A DNA stretch of 64,000 nucleotides from Serratia surfactantfaciens (GTDB lineage Bacteria; Pseudomonadota; Gammaproteobacteria; Enterobacterales; Enterobacteriaceae): positions 3,596,001-3,660,000 of the forward strand of contig NZ_CP016948.1 of NCBI RefSeq assembly GCF_001642805.2, read 5' to 3'. The position numbers were made by a program, and so were the translations under genes. Below the pieces are notes generated by a model, which saw only the letters and a list, made by a program, of their open reading frames with translations, was not told the DNA's origin and did no database searches. Every line of letters begins with the position of its first letter. Positions within the stretch are counted from its first letter, which is position 1. Below are positions 29,477 through 38,639 of this stretch, piece by piece.

Positions 29477-30271
29477 TCAGGCAATAAAACCGCCGTCCAC
29501 CAGACGGCGGCAGGCTTGTACCGCGCTCAGCGCCGCCAGGGTTGATGTTTTGGGATTGCTCGCCAGCGGGGTGCCGCTCAGCTCGATGTGGAACTCGCCA
29601 AAATCGCCGCACACCTGCAGACGATGGGTATTGCGCCGGGTGGCGGGATCGACCTGCAGACGCACCCGGGTGGCATCCATCCCCAGGCCGTTGAGCGCAA
29701 TAGTGGCCGCCACGTTGGCGTTGGCCGGGAACAAACGCGCCGCTTCGCGCGCCGATCCTTCAAAAAATACCTGCGCCTCGCTCACCGCATCGAGGTCGAT
29801 CAACTGCTCCGCCTTGCTGCCGCGCCAGCTGGCCGGACTTTTGCTGGCCTGGTAGGTCACGCTCTCCAGCCCGCCTTCGCGCGCCGACGCCAACCCGTCC
29901 ATTCCCGCCACCGCACCGGACAGCACGATCAGCCGCCCTTGATGGCTGCGGCAGGCCTGCTGCAGCCGCTGTTGCAATGCGGCGTCCGCCAGCGCGCCGG
30001 TCGAGATCACCGCCAGCGGCCAACCGCGTTGCAGCACCGCTTCGCCGAACTCCGCCACCGCCTGCTGGCTGGCGCACTCCAGCACCAGATCCGGCCGCTG
30101 CGAACACTGCTCGGGATGGGTCAGCGCCTGCACCTGCCCGCCGAAGGCCTCGGCGATCGCCGCATGATGAGCTGCGCGCGCCAGGATCCAGCCGACCTCC
30201 ACGCCTTCCGGCAAACGGGCGATCACTTCCTTCGCCATCGCACCGTAGCCAATCATCATGATCTTCTTCAT
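29477..30271 (-). CDS. L-aspartate dehydrogenase-like protein (NadX family)
   Basis: A 264-residue protein. The N-terminal Rossmann motif is MIGYGAMAKEV (about 6-16). The middle contains the family pattern VLSGAVAGMDGLASAREGG (about 115-133), and the C-terminal part ANVAATIALNGLGMD (about 183-197) belongs to the aspartate dehydrogenase domain. Characterised NadX enzymes convert aspartate to iminoaspartate or oxaloacetate. In this operon a role in NAD synthesis is unlikely. An amine or imine intermediate of the degraded compound is a possible substrate, but this is a guess. Confidence 0.78.
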   Translation of the reverse strand: MKKIMMIGYGAMAKEVIARLPEGVEVGWILARAAHHAAIAEAFGGQVQALTHPEQCSQRPDLVLECASQQAVAEFGEAVLQRGWPLAVISTGALADAALQQRLQQACRSHQGRLIVLSGAVAGMDGLASAREGGLESVTYQASKSPASWRGSKAEQLIDLDAVSEAQVFFEGSAREAARLFPANANVAATIALNGLGMDATRVRLQVDPATRRNTHRLQVCGDFGEFHIELSGTPLASNPKTSTLAALSAVQACRRLVDGGFIA

Positions 30272-30286
30272 CTTTTTCGGCCCCTG

Positions 30287-31081
30287 CTACACATGGCGGT
30301 TAAAGCCGCCGGAAACGTCCAGCGCCGCGCCGGTGGTAAAGGAAGCCAGCGGCGAAGCGAGGAACAGCAGCGCCTGCGCCGGCTCCTGCGGTTTGCCGAG
30401 GCGCTTCATCGGGATGCCGCGTCGTTCGGCGATCGCCGCCGTCCACTGCTCCCAGCTTTGATCTTTATCGCTGCGCTCTTCGAAACGGCGGCGCCATTGG
30501 CCCGACTCCACCATCCCCAACAGGATCGAGTTAACGCGAATGCCTTTGTCCACCAGCTCTTTCGACAGCGTCAGCGTCATGTTGAGCAGCGCGGCGCGTG
30601 CCGCCGAGGTGGCGATCATGTGTTCTTCCGGCTGCAGCGCCAGCAGCGAGTTCACGCAAGTGATCGACGCGATCGCCGAACGCTCCAGCGCCGGTAAAAA
30701 CGCCTGCACCGGGTTAATCACGCCGAACAGCTTCAGCTCGGCTTCATGCAGCCAGGCTTCGCGCGGCGTCTGGTCAAAATGCGCGACGAAGCCCTGGCCG
30801 GCGTTGTTGATCAGCAGATCCACGCCGCCGAAATGCGCCGTCACCTGGGCGGCGAACTGCGCCACCTGCTGCGCGTCCAACACGTCACAGCGCAGCGCCA
30901 GGATCTCCGCCTGCGGGAAGTCCGCGCGCAGGCTGGCCTCCGCGCCAGCCAGTTTGTCCGGATCGCGGCCGCAGAACGCCACCTTCGCCCCTTCGGCCAG
31001 CAGCAGCTTCAGGGTTTCGAAACCGATGCCCGACGAACCGCCGGTCACCACCGCCACTCGATTCTCAAGCTGAAAATTCAT
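30287..31081 (-). CDS. Short-chain dehydrogenase-fold protein with non-canonical active site
   Basis: A 264-residue SDR. The cofactor motif TGGSSGIG (about 14-21) and NNAG (about 92-95) are intact. The catalytic YxxxK is absent: counting from the expected Ser (NSLLALQPEE...), the Tyr position holds Thr and the Lys position holds Arg (TSAAR). It may therefore catalyse a different reaction or work poorly as a dehydrogenase. It starts at ATG 31081 inside the end of the hydrolase gene (4-base overlap). A long in-frame extension upstream lies over the hydrolase gene and is not coding. Confidence 0.82.
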   Translation of the reverse strand: MNFQLENRVAVVTGGSSGIGFETLKLLLAEGAKVAFCGRDPDKLAGAEASLRADFPQAEILALRCDVLDAQQVAQFAAQVTAHFGGVDLLINNAGQGFVAHFDQTPREAWLHEAELKLFGVINPVQAFLPALERSAIASITCVNSLLALQPEEHMIATSAARAALLNMTLTLSKELVDKGIRVNSILLGMVESGQWRRRFEERSDKDQSWEQWTAAIAERRGIPMKRLGKPQEPAQALLFLASPLASFTTGAALDVSGGFNRHV

Positions 31082-31896
31082 CGTTGGATTGCTCCCGTAA
31101 AGTCCCGCAGATAGCGGTTGAAACACCCCGGTGCATCGAGGTAGCTGGCGTGGCCGGCGGCGGCGATCAGGCGCAGCGTCGCGTCCTGATCGCGCGCCAG
31201 CTCGCCCGCGTTCTCCGGCGGCGTAATGCGATCCTGTTCGCCGCACCACACTTCCAGCGGGCCGCGATAGCACGCCAGATAACGGCCGATATCGTCGTTG
31301 GCCAGCATCCAGGCGGCGCGCAGAAAACCGTCGGGATCGAGCTGCTGCATGCCGTTGCGCACCCAGGCGATGTCCTGCGGATCCGCCCCTTCGCGCAGCA
31401 ACGCCGCCGCCCGCTGCTCGCCGTAGCCGACCGGCCCCAGCGTCTCTATCATTTGTTGGCGCTGGCCGTATACCTGCCGGCGTTTTTCCTCCGGCGCCGT
31501 GGCGTACCCCTGCGCCGGATCCGCCAACACCAGCCCGCACAGCCCATCCGGATAGCCGGCGGCGTAGGCGCTGCCGATCAGCGCCCCCAGCGAATGGCCG
31601 ACGATCAGCGGCTGCACCAGCTGCAGCTCATCAATCAGCGCCGCCAACGCCGCCGCATAACCGGCGGCATCGGCCTGCGGATCCGCCAACGGCAGGCTGC
31701 CGCCGTAGCCCGGCGCGTCCCACGCCACCAGACGGTGACTGCCCGTCAGGCCGCTCTCGTTGAACTGCTTGATCCACGAGGCGGATCCGGAGCTGATGCC
31801 GTGCAGCAACACTACCGGCCGCCCCTGCCCAGCCTCGCGCCAGCTCAGGGTGTACGCCCCGCAGCGCGCCCGTTGGCGTTGCGCCAGGCCGTTCAT
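31078..31896 (-). CDS. Alpha/beta hydrolase
   Basis: A 272-residue alpha/beta-hydrolase. The oxyanion region is LLHGISSGSASW (about 30-41) and the nucleophile elbow GHSLGALIG has the Ser near residue 100. A late Asp (CGEQDRITPPENA) and His (AGHASYLD) complete the triad. Proteins of this type include C-C hydrolases of meta-cleavage pathways and lactone or ester hydrolases. The start codon overlaps the cupin stop by one base (TGATG), so translation is coupled. Together with the extradiol-type enzyme it could form a ring-cleavage and hydrolysis pair. Confidence 0.84.
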   Translation of the reverse strand: MNGLAQRQRARCGAYTLSWREAGQGRPVVLLHGISSGSASWIKQFNESGLTGSHRLVAWDAPGYGGSLPLADPQADAAGYAAALAALIDELQLVQPLIVGHSLGALIGSAYAAGYPDGLCGLVLADPAQGYATAPEEKRRQVYGQRQQMIETLGPVGYGEQRAAALLREGADPQDIAWVRNGMQQLDPDGFLRAAWMLANDDIGRYLACYRGPLEVWCGEQDRITPPENAGELARDQDATLRLIAAAGHASYLDAPGCFNRYLRDFTGAIQR

Positions 31897-32420
31897 CAGT
31901 TGCGCTTCACTTTGGACAGCGGGTGATCCGCCGGATAGGTCGGGATCTCCGGCTTGGCGGTGCCGAGCATCACGCACATCAGCGCCTCTTCCTCGCCGTG
32001 ATTGAACAGGCCGCGATACACCCCCGCCGGCACCGAGATCAGATCGCGCTCTTTCAGCTTGGTCTCGTAATACTCTTCGCCATCCTGGATCATCAGCGTG
32101 ATGCTGCCTTTCAGCATGAAGAATACTTCCTCCACGTCGTCATGCAGGTGCAGCGGGCCCTCGCACTTCGACGGCAGCACCATGGTGGAAAAGGTGAAGT
32201 TGCCCGCCGGAATGGTATTGGCGTCGCTGGCCACGCCGGTGGCACCGGTGCCGATGTAGCGCATCTGCGCACGACGGTATTTCGGATCGAAGTCGGCCTG
32301 GAATTTCAGCGCATTCCAGTCGTATTTCCGGCCTTCGAAACGGGCGATGCGCGACTCCACCCAGTTCTCTATCGACAGATCCTGCGGCTTGACGCCGGCT
32401 TTGTTCTCAACCTGAGACAT
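31896..32420 (-). CDS. Cupin-domain protein
   Basis: A 174-residue single-cupin protein. The metal-site pattern PLHLHDDVEEVFF gives H91, H93 and E97/E98, and H141 lies in GLFNHGEEEA. Small cupins act as dioxygenases, isomerases or decarboxylases on aromatic or keto-acid intermediates. An AGGAG lies seven bases before ATG 32420. It sits between the MFS and hydrolase genes and overlaps the latter. The exact reaction cannot be read from sequence. Confidence 0.83.
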   Translation of the reverse strand: MSQVENKAGVKPQDLSIENWVESRIARFEGRKYDWNALKFQADFDPKYRRAQMRYIGTGATGVASDANTIPAGNFTFSTMVLPSKCEGPLHLHDDVEEVFFMLKGSITLMIQDGEEYYETKLKERDLISVPAGVYRGLFNHGEEEALMCVMLGTAKPEIPTYPADHPLSKVKRN

Positions 32421-32452
32421 GTTGTCACTCCTCTGTTGAATCGATTGGTTAA

Positions 32453-33709
32453 TCAGTACTTTCTCAGCAACGGCAGCAGAATGAGGCAGCCGACGAACGC
32501 CATCACCACCAGGAACAGCAGGCCGTTATCCATATTGCCGGTGGCGGCGATCAACGCCCCCATCAGCACCGGCGCCAGCGCGCCGGCAAAATTGCCCAAT
32601 CCGTTGAAGATGCCGCCGGCGGTGGCGCTGACCTTGCTGCTGGTCGCCTTTGCCAACAGTGCGAAAATATTCGGCGCGCCGGCGCCCCACATAAAGGTGC
32701 TGAAGGCCATGGCGGCGATCACGCTGTAAGTGCCCTGCAGATGCAGCACCACTGCCAGGCCGAGACCGGCGCCGCACAGCGACAGGAAGCAGGCCAGCGC
32801 GCGGCGATCCAGCTTGTCCGACAGCCAGGCGCCCAGCACTTCGCCGAGCAGCATGGCGATGAACGGCAGCGAAGAGAGGTAACCGGCATGCTCCAGATGA
32901 ATGCCTTTGCCCTTGATCAGGTAGCTCGGCAGCCAGCCGTTCATGCCCCACAGGTAGGTCAGGAAGGCGATGTTGAACAGGCAAATCATCCAGAAGTGCG
33001 GACTGCGCAACAGCTCGCGGCGGTGCTGTTTGCGCTCGGAAACCGCCGGTTTGGCCGCCGCCGCCGGACGCGATACGTTCAGGTGGCGCATGCCGAACAG
33101 CACCAGCAGCATCACCGGCAGCGTCAGAAACGCCATAAAGAAGAAGGTCGCCTGCCAGTCGAAGGTATTGAGGATGTACAGGGTAACCGGGAAGCCGAGC
33201 GCGGCCCCCAGCGGCGTGCCGAGCAGCCACAGCATGGTGGCGCGCGCCTGCAGCTGCGGCGGGAAGGCCTGGCGAATAATGGCGTAAGCCATCGGCAACA
33301 GCGGCCCTTCGGCGATGCCGAGCAGGATGCGCAGCGTCATCATGGCGTGATAGGAACGCACCAGCCCCATCAACACCATCAGCACGCCCCACACCACCAT
33401 CATGCCAATCAATACTTTAACCGGGTTAAGCCGATCGCCAATGCCGCTGAGTAGCATCGAAGAAATGCCGTACGAGAACAGAAACGCGCTCATCAGCAAC
33501 CCCAGCCGCGCCGGGTCAAAACCGATGCCCAACGCCTGCTGAAACTCGGCGTCGGAAAACAGCGCAGCGATGCTGATCTTGTCGAAAAACGCCAGCAGCA
33601 CGCAGGCAAACAGCGCGATCGGCACCGACCAGCGCACCCGCTGCTGCGGATTTTCGGCAACGGTTTCCCCCGCCCGTCCAGCGCGGGCGTCAATGTCTTG
33701 AGTAGTCAT
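32453..33709 (-). CDS. MFS transporter of the catabolic operon (anion:cation symporter-like)
   Basis: A 418-residue MFS carrier with about twelve segments. ALFACVLLAFFDKISIAALFSD opens the first segment. LRILLGIAEGPLLPMAYAIIRQAFPP (about 127-152) is the loop 4-5 region of the anion:cation symporter branch, which imports organic acids. ATG 33709 follows GGGAG; upstream in-frame codons overlap the reductase gene and were excluded. It lies inside the Rieske/extradiol operon and so probably imports its substrate. Confidence 0.85.
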   Translation of the reverse strand: MTTQDIDARAGRAGETVAENPQQRVRWSVPIALFACVLLAFFDKISIAALFSDAEFQQALGIGFDPARLGLLMSAFLFSYGISSMLLSGIGDRLNPVKVLIGMMVVWGVLMVLMGLVRSYHAMMTLRILLGIAEGPLLPMAYAIIRQAFPPQLQARATMLWLLGTPLGAALGFPVTLYILNTFDWQATFFFMAFLTLPVMLLVLFGMRHLNVSRPAAAAKPAVSERKQHRRELLRSPHFWMICLFNIAFLTYLWGMNGWLPSYLIKGKGIHLEHAGYLSSLPFIAMLLGEVLGAWLSDKLDRRALACFLSLCGAGLGLAVVLHLQGTYSVIAAMAFSTFMWGAGAPNIFALLAKATSSKVSATAGGIFNGLGNFAGALAPVLMGALIAATGNMDNGLLFLVVMAFVGCLILLPLLRKY

Positions 33710-33732
33710 AAAACGCTCCCGAGGTTCGGGCG

Positions 33733-34944
33733 TTATTTCAACGCCATCAAAGAAAACTCCGCATCCGCCAGCTGCTGCGGATCCAGCACCCGGCCGCTCG
33801 CCAGCCAACGCTTGCCGAGCTTGATGGTGCGCGCATCATTGAACGCCACCATCTGCACCAGCTGCCGATCGGCGTTCAACGTGAAGAACACCTGCGACTG
33901 CGGCGTGCGGCGCACCACATGGTGCACGCCGCCGCTCGGCACGCCGAGGATCTGGATATTGGCGTCGTATTGATCCGACCACAGCCAGGCCACGTCGTCA
34001 TACGGGGCGGCGAAGGCATCGAGCATCGCGCAGGCGGTGCTGATGGCCTGATTTTGCGCGTAGGCCCAGGACTGCAGGCACAGGCCGAGCGTCGGGTGGC
34101 GCGCCACGTCGCCGGCGGCGAAGATCGCCGGATGGCTGGTGCGCCCCTGACCGTCGACCACGATGCCGGACTCGATCGCCAACCCGGCGCTGCGCGCCAG
34201 TTCGAGATTCAGCTCGACGCCGATCCCCACCACTACCAGATCGAACGCCTGCGGATCGCTGAGTTCGCTGCCGATCCAGGCCGCGCCGTCACGATCTTCC
34301 AGCGAGATTTCGCCGCAGCCGCACAACAGCTTGACGCCCTGCTGGCGATGCAGCTCGAGCAACGCCTGTGAGACGTCGGCGCCGACGCTACGCATGCACA
34401 GCGCGGGTTGGCGTTCAAACACCGTCACCTCGGCGCCGAGACGGCGCGCAGAAGCGGCGATCTCCAGCCCGATCCAACCGCCGCCGACGATCGCCAGGCG
34501 ACGGCAGCCCTGCAGCCCCTGCCGCAACCGGGCCGCATCGTCCCAGGAACGCAACGTCATGACGCGCGGGTGCTGCGCCCAGGCGGCGCCCGGCAAACGC
34601 GGCCGCCCGCCGGTGGCGATCAGCAACTGCTCGAACTGCAGCCGTTGCCCGTCGCTGAGCGTGACGATTTGATGCTCTGCGTCGATGGATTCGGCGCGTA
34701 GCGGGCGGCGCCAGTCGATATTCAGCTCTGCCACCGCCTGTTCGCTGAACAGCCGGCTGAGGGGAGCGGCGGCATCCAGCAGCGCCGCTTTCGACAGCGG
34801 CGGCCGCTCGTAAAAATCGTAGGGTTCGTCGCTGACAATCGTCAGCCGGCCGCTGTACCCCCGGTCGCGCAGCGTCTTGGCCGCCCAGCCGCCGGCCTGG
34901 CCGCCGCCGACGATGACGATGCCCGCGTGTTCCGGCTGGTTCAT
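33733..34944 (-). CDS. FAD-dependent ferredoxin reductase of the Rieske system
   Basis: A 403-residue protein of the BphA4/rubredoxin-reductase fold. Two dinucleotide motifs are present: IVIVGGGQAGGWAAKTL for FAD (about 9-25) and RLAIVGGGWIGLEIA for NAD(P)H (about 148-162). The FAD-binding IFAAGDVARHP follows, and the C-terminal dimer domain ends in SLMALK. It would reduce the Rieske ferredoxin encoded at the head of the operon, completing a three-component oxygenase. Its start overlaps the extradiol gene by 4 bases. Confidence 0.88.
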   Translation of the reverse strand: MNQPEHAGIVIVGGGQAGGWAAKTLRDRGYSGRLTIVSDEPYDFYERPPLSKAALLDAAAPLSRLFSEQAVAELNIDWRRPLRAESIDAEHQIVTLSDGQRLQFEQLLIATGGRPRLPGAAWAQHPRVMTLRSWDDAARLRQGLQGCRRLAIVGGGWIGLEIAASARRLGAEVTVFERQPALCMRSVGADVSQALLELHRQQGVKLLCGCGEISLEDRDGAAWIGSELSDPQAFDLVVVGIGVELNLELARSAGLAIESGIVVDGQGRTSHPAIFAAGDVARHPTLGLCLQSWAYAQNQAISTACAMLDAFAAPYDDVAWLWSDQYDANIQILGVPSGGVHHVVRRTPQSQVFFTLNADRQLVQMVAFNDARTIKLGKRWLASGRVLDPQQLADAEFSLMALK

Positions 34945-35882
34945 AACGCCTCCGCCTTTTTATGCTGGCGGCGCGTGTCGTGATCGATGCCGCCTTCTAC
35001 CGCCCATTCGGTGAAGGAGACCAGCGAATGCTCTAGCTCACGCGGCTGCCAGTTTTCCGTCAGATAATCGTCGTTGGTGTAGTACTCGAACGCGCCGCCG
35101 GTCGGGCTGTTGACGTACCAGAAATAGGCCGAGGAAATCGGGTGACGGCCGGGGCCGATAAAGGTGCTCCACCGCTCTTTGTTCATGGCGATGCCGCCGC
35201 CGATCACCTCATGGATATCGCGCACGGTGAACGCCACATGGTTCAGGCCGCGTGGACGATTAGGCAGCTTCAGCAGGAACAGGTTATGGTGGCCGCCGCG
35301 CGCCTGGGTACGCAGGAAAACGGCGCGATCGATGTAGCGATCCGATACCTGGAAATCCAACAGCTCGCGGTAGAAACGCTCGGTCGCCGCCAGATCCTCA
35401 ACGAAGAACACCACGTGGCCGATGTTGATCGGCTGCGCTTGCGAATAGACCGGGCTGGGTTGATCGATGCGGCGCACGTCGCCCCATTGGTTGATCGGCG
35501 TGACCGGCACCTCGACCGCCTGCTGGCGGCTGACGACGAAGCGCAGCGTCATGCCGTTAGGATCGAGGCATTCCAGCGCTTCTCCCACCTGACGGAAGCC
35601 GGGCATCAGCGCCAAACGCGGCTGCAGGCGCGCCAGATCGGCGGGCGAGGCCACGCCCCAGGTCATGCGGCGCAGGGTGGAACCGCCTTCAAACGCCGCA
35701 GGCAGCACCGCGCTTTGCATCGGATGCAGGACGACCCGCGCCCCGCTCAGGGTAGTGAATTCGCGCTGCGGTTCGCCCTCTTGTTGTGCGGCGGGTTGCA
35801 GGCCGAAGTCTCGCATGAATTTTTCGCAGGTTGGCAGATCTTCGACGCCAAATTCCAGTTTTTCGATTCCGATTACGCTCAT
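34941..35882 (-). CDS. Extradiol-type (VOC fold) ring-cleavage dioxygenase
   Basis: A 313-residue two-domain vicinal-oxygen-chelate protein. The C-terminal domain has the iron triad of type I extradiol dioxygenases: H156 (INIGHVVFF), H215 (GLNHVAFTV) and E266 (GGAFEYYTN). HNLFLLK and the ISSAYFWYVNSP stretch also fit catechol-type dioxygenases. It would open a dihydroxylated ring next to the hydroxyls. ATG 35882 follows GAGG. It is 109 bases downstream of the IclR gene, the largest gap inside the operon. Confidence 0.85.
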   Translation of the reverse strand: MSVIGIEKLEFGVEDLPTCEKFMRDFGLQPAAQQEGEPQREFTTLSGARVVLHPMQSAVLPAAFEGGSTLRRMTWGVASPADLARLQPRLALMPGFRQVGEALECLDPNGMTLRFVVSRQQAVEVPVTPINQWGDVRRIDQPSPVYSQAQPINIGHVVFFVEDLAATERFYRELLDFQVSDRYIDRAVFLRTQARGGHHNLFLLKLPNRPRGLNHVAFTVRDIHEVIGGGIAMNKERWSTFIGPGRHPISSAYFWYVNSPTGGAFEYYTNDDYLTENWQPRELEHSLVSFTEWAVEGGIDHDTRRQHKKAEAL

Positions 35883-35991
35883 TGTTCAGCCTCACGTTCT
35901 CGCTGCATACGTTTTTCAGGCATGATCGAACCCCGGCCCCTGTTTGCTATGGGCCTTATCCCTGCCTGAGTAAAAGAGTCGGTTCTGTCGG

Positions 35992-36786
35992 TTAGCCGAC
36001 GTTGGCCTGCGGCGGCGCGCCCAGGAAGCCGGAAATTTTCTCCGCCGCGTCGCGCACTTCCATGCGCAGCCGCTCGCGATCCGCTTTCGGGATCTCATCG
36101 GACGGCACCATGATGCTGACCACCGCCTCGACCCGCTGCTCGCGGTTGAAGATCGGGTAGACGATCGAGGAGATGCCGTGGCGGAAGAACGATTCGCCGA
36201 TCACATAGCCGCGCGCTTTGTCTTGCTGCACCATTTGCCACAGCGTTTCGCGATCCGCCGGGGTGCCCGGCGCATTGCCCGGCAGCTGGGCATCCGGGTA
36301 AAGCTGTTCGAACTCGCTGCGGGTGGCGCTGGTCAACAGCATGCGCCCGAGCGAGGTTTGGTGTACCGGCAAGCGGGTGCCGACGCTGACCTGATTGATC
36401 TGTGAACCGGCGGCACTGACGCGGGCAATATAGATCACGTCGCGTCCGTCGCGGATCGCCAGATGGCTGCTGCACTGGCTGCGATCGCGCAGCTGCTCGA
36501 TCACCGGCTGGCCGGCCTGCGCCACGTCCAGCGACGCGATGTATTCAAAGCCGAGGCGCAGCACCTTGATGCCCAGCGCAAAAGTGTTGGTGCGCGGATT
36601 GCGCTCCAAAAAGCCCAGATGCTCGAGCGTTTGCACTACGCGGTAGGCGGTGGCCTTCGGCATATCGACCAGACGGTGCAGCTCGGCGAAGGTCATTTCC
36701 TTATGCTGCTCGCCAAACGCCAGCAGCAACTGCAACCCGCGATCCAGTCCCGGGATCAGATATTTACATGCTTGCTCGTCCGCCAT
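35992..36786 (-). CDS. IclR-family transcriptional regulator
   Basis: A 264-residue regulator. The N-terminal winged helix includes MTFAELHRLVDMPKATAYRVVQTLEHLGFLER (about 31-62). The C-terminal effector domain begins near FEYIASLDVAQAGQPVIEQL. ATG 36786 follows AGGAG. IclR members commonly control aromatic and carboxylic acid catabolism with the substrate as effector. Being inside the operon it would be autoregulated. A 16-bp perfect palindrome before the first gene is its candidate operator. Confidence 0.9.
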   Translation of the reverse strand: MADEQACKYLIPGLDRGLQLLLAFGEQHKEMTFAELHRLVDMPKATAYRVVQTLEHLGFLERNPRTNTFALGIKVLRLGFEYIASLDVAQAGQPVIEQLRDRSQCSSHLAIRDGRDVIYIARVSAAGSQINQVSVGTRLPVHQTSLGRMLLTSATRSEFEQLYPDAQLPGNAPGTPADRETLWQMVQQDKARGYVIGESFFRHGISSIVYPIFNREQRVEAVVSIMVPSDEIPKADRERLRMEVRDAAEKISGFLGAPPQANVG

Positions 36787-36823
36787 GTTTCGCTCCTGCG
36801 CTGTGCGCCTGCCCAGTGGGCCG

Positions 36824-37579
36824 TCAGTTGAATACAAAGCCGCCGTTGACCGGCAACAGTTGGCCGGTGACGAAATCCGCCAGCGACGACAGCAGATAAA
36901 GCACCGTTCCATTTACATCGTTCGGATGCTGCGCGCCGGCCAGCGCACGCCCCTGCTCATACAGCTGATGACGTTCGGCAGGCACATACTCGGTGGCTTC
37001 CACCCGCGTCAGGCCCGGCGCGATGGCGTTAACGCAGATACCCTGCGGGCCAAGCTCGCGCGCCATCGATCGGGTCATCGCGATCACCGCACCTTTGCTG
37101 GCGACATAGGCCATCAGGCGCGGCGCGCCCCACAGCGCGGTGTCCGACGCCACGTTGACGATCTTGGCGTGCGGGCTGCGCGCCAGCAGCGGCACCGCCG
37201 CCTGGCTCACCAGCCAGGTGCCGCGCACGTTCACCTGCATCACCCGATCCCATAGATCGATATCGTATTCCATCATGGTTTTACCGCCGACGCCGGTCGC
37301 CAGCGCCGCGTTGTTCACCAGCCCGTCGATCCCGCCGCCGCCGGCGATCTTATCGAACGCCGAGCGGATCGAATCCGGAGACGCCAGATCGATGGTTTGC
37401 GTTTCCACCTGAGCGCCCTGCTCACGCAGCGCGGCGCCGCTCGCCGCCAGCTCATCCGCCAGAATGTCGCACATCACCACCTGCGCGCCGGCGGCGGCAA
37501 TGGCGGAGGCGAAGCTATAGCCTAGGCCACGCGCCGCGCCGGTGACCACGATGCGTTTACCGTTCAGCAGTCCGTTCAC
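36824..37579 (-). CDS. SDR-family dehydrogenase (canonical)
   Basis: A 251-residue classical SDR with TGAARGLG (about 14-21), NNAA and the complete catalytic set: Ser in VNVASDTALWG and YVASK. It starts at ATG 37579, overlapping the Rieske alpha stop by 4 bases, and is followed by the IclR gene. Next to a ring-hydroxylating oxygenase it could be a cis-diol dehydrogenase supplying the catechol for the extradiol enzyme. That role is inferred from context. Confidence 0.86.
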   Translation of the reverse strand: MNGLLNGKRIVVTGAARGLGYSFASAIAAAGAQVVMCDILADELAASGAALREQGAQVETQTIDLASPDSIRSAFDKIAGGGGIDGLVNNAALATGVGGKTMMEYDIDLWDRVMQVNVRGTWLVSQAAVPLLARSPHAKIVNVASDTALWGAPRLMAYVASKGAVIAMTRSMARELGPQGICVNAIAPGLTRVEATEYVPAERHQLYEQGRALAGAQHPNDVNGTVLYLLSSLADFVTGQLLPVNGGFVFN

Positions 37580-38619
37580 TGCGCCGCCTCTCGCTCGCGC
37601 AGCGTCGCCAGCTGTTTCTGCGCTTCTTTCTGCATCAGGCGGCGCAGGCGAGAAAGGCCGACGTCGTGCTGGTACAAATATTCGCGGCCGCGGGCGTTAG
37701 GCGCCATGTTTTCAAGCACGATGCGATCCTGCTCGAGCACGTCCCAATGCAATGATTCCAGGCGATTGCGGTACATGAAGCGCCACATGTCGCGCTGCCA
37801 GTCTTTGACCTTACGGATGCGCCAGAAGAACACCCGGCAGTGATCCTTGTCTTCCGGCACCACCATGCCGATGATCCAAAAGTGGCCGCCCGGCCCGAAG
37901 CGCTTCTTATACGGGATCGACAGGCGCATCCAATACGCGCCGCTGTTGCCAAACTCCACCCAGTCGAAGTTGACGCCGATCTGGCCATTCTTCTTGAAGA
38001 TAAACCCGCTGTCGGTCGGCTCCAGCCCCATGTCCGCCTTGCGGTCCCCTTCCGCCATCGAGTGCGAGGAAGAGTGCAGGTAGGTGCCGTGCATCGGATC
38101 CATCACGTTTTCCAGGGCGTATTGGTAGTTGCAGTTCCAGCTGGCGGTGCACAAGAAGTGGCTGTACGACGCTTCGTCCGCCAGCTCTTGCGGGAAAGTC
38201 AGCTCCGCCGGCGCTTCATCCGCCGTCACGCCGAAATAGAGGAACACGGCGCCATAGGCTTCTTTGGCCGGGTAAGAGCGCAAGCATTTTTGGCCCACCA
38301 GCGGGCAACGATCCACCGCCGGCACGTCTTTTACCGTCCCGTCGCCGCCGACTTCCACCCCGTGGTACCAGCAGGCGATGCGATCGCCGAGATTCCACCC
38401 CATGGAAAGCCGCGCGCCGCGGTGCGGGCAGCGGTCTTCCAACGCGTGGATCTGACCTTCACCGTCGCGCCACACCACGATTTGCTGCTCCAGACGGGTG
38501 ATGCCGACCGGGTTGTTGCCCACTTCCCAACTGGCCAGCACCGGATACCACATGCCGCGCAATCCCTGGTCAAGATAGTCCTGCAAGCTCTGTTCGGAGG
38601 ATGTTGTGTTTGCTGTCAT
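37576..38619 (-). CDS. Rieske oxygenase alpha subunit
   Basis: A 347-residue oxygenase component. The Rieske ligands are C64, H66, C83 and H86. The mononuclear iron motif ENVMDPMHGTYLH (about 170-182) has the bridging Asp and both His. No beta-subunit gene is nearby, so it probably works as a homotrimer, as in the phthalate, vanillate or carbazole oxygenase groups. It starts at ATG 38619. With the ferredoxin and the FAD reductase it forms a three-component system. I cannot name the substrate: ring hydroxylation and O- or N-dealkylation are both possible. Confidence 0.88.
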   Translation of the reverse strand: MTANTTSSEQSLQDYLDQGLRGMWYPVLASWEVGNNPVGITRLEQQIVVWRDGEGQIHALEDRCPHRGARLSMGWNLGDRIACWYHGVEVGGDGTVKDVPAVDRCPLVGQKCLRSYPAKEAYGAVFLYFGVTADEAPAELTFPQELADEASYSHFLCTASWNCNYQYALENVMDPMHGTYLHSSSHSMAEGDRKADMGLEPTDSGFIFKKNGQIGVNFDWVEFGNSGAYWMRLSIPYKKRFGPGGHFWIIGMVVPEDKDHCRVFFWRIRKVKDWQRDMWRFMYRNRLESLHWDVLEQDRIVLENMAPNARGREYLYQHDVGLSRLRRLMQKEAQKQLATLREREAAQ

Positions 38620-38639
38620 TGTCTTCTCCCGGGTGTCGC

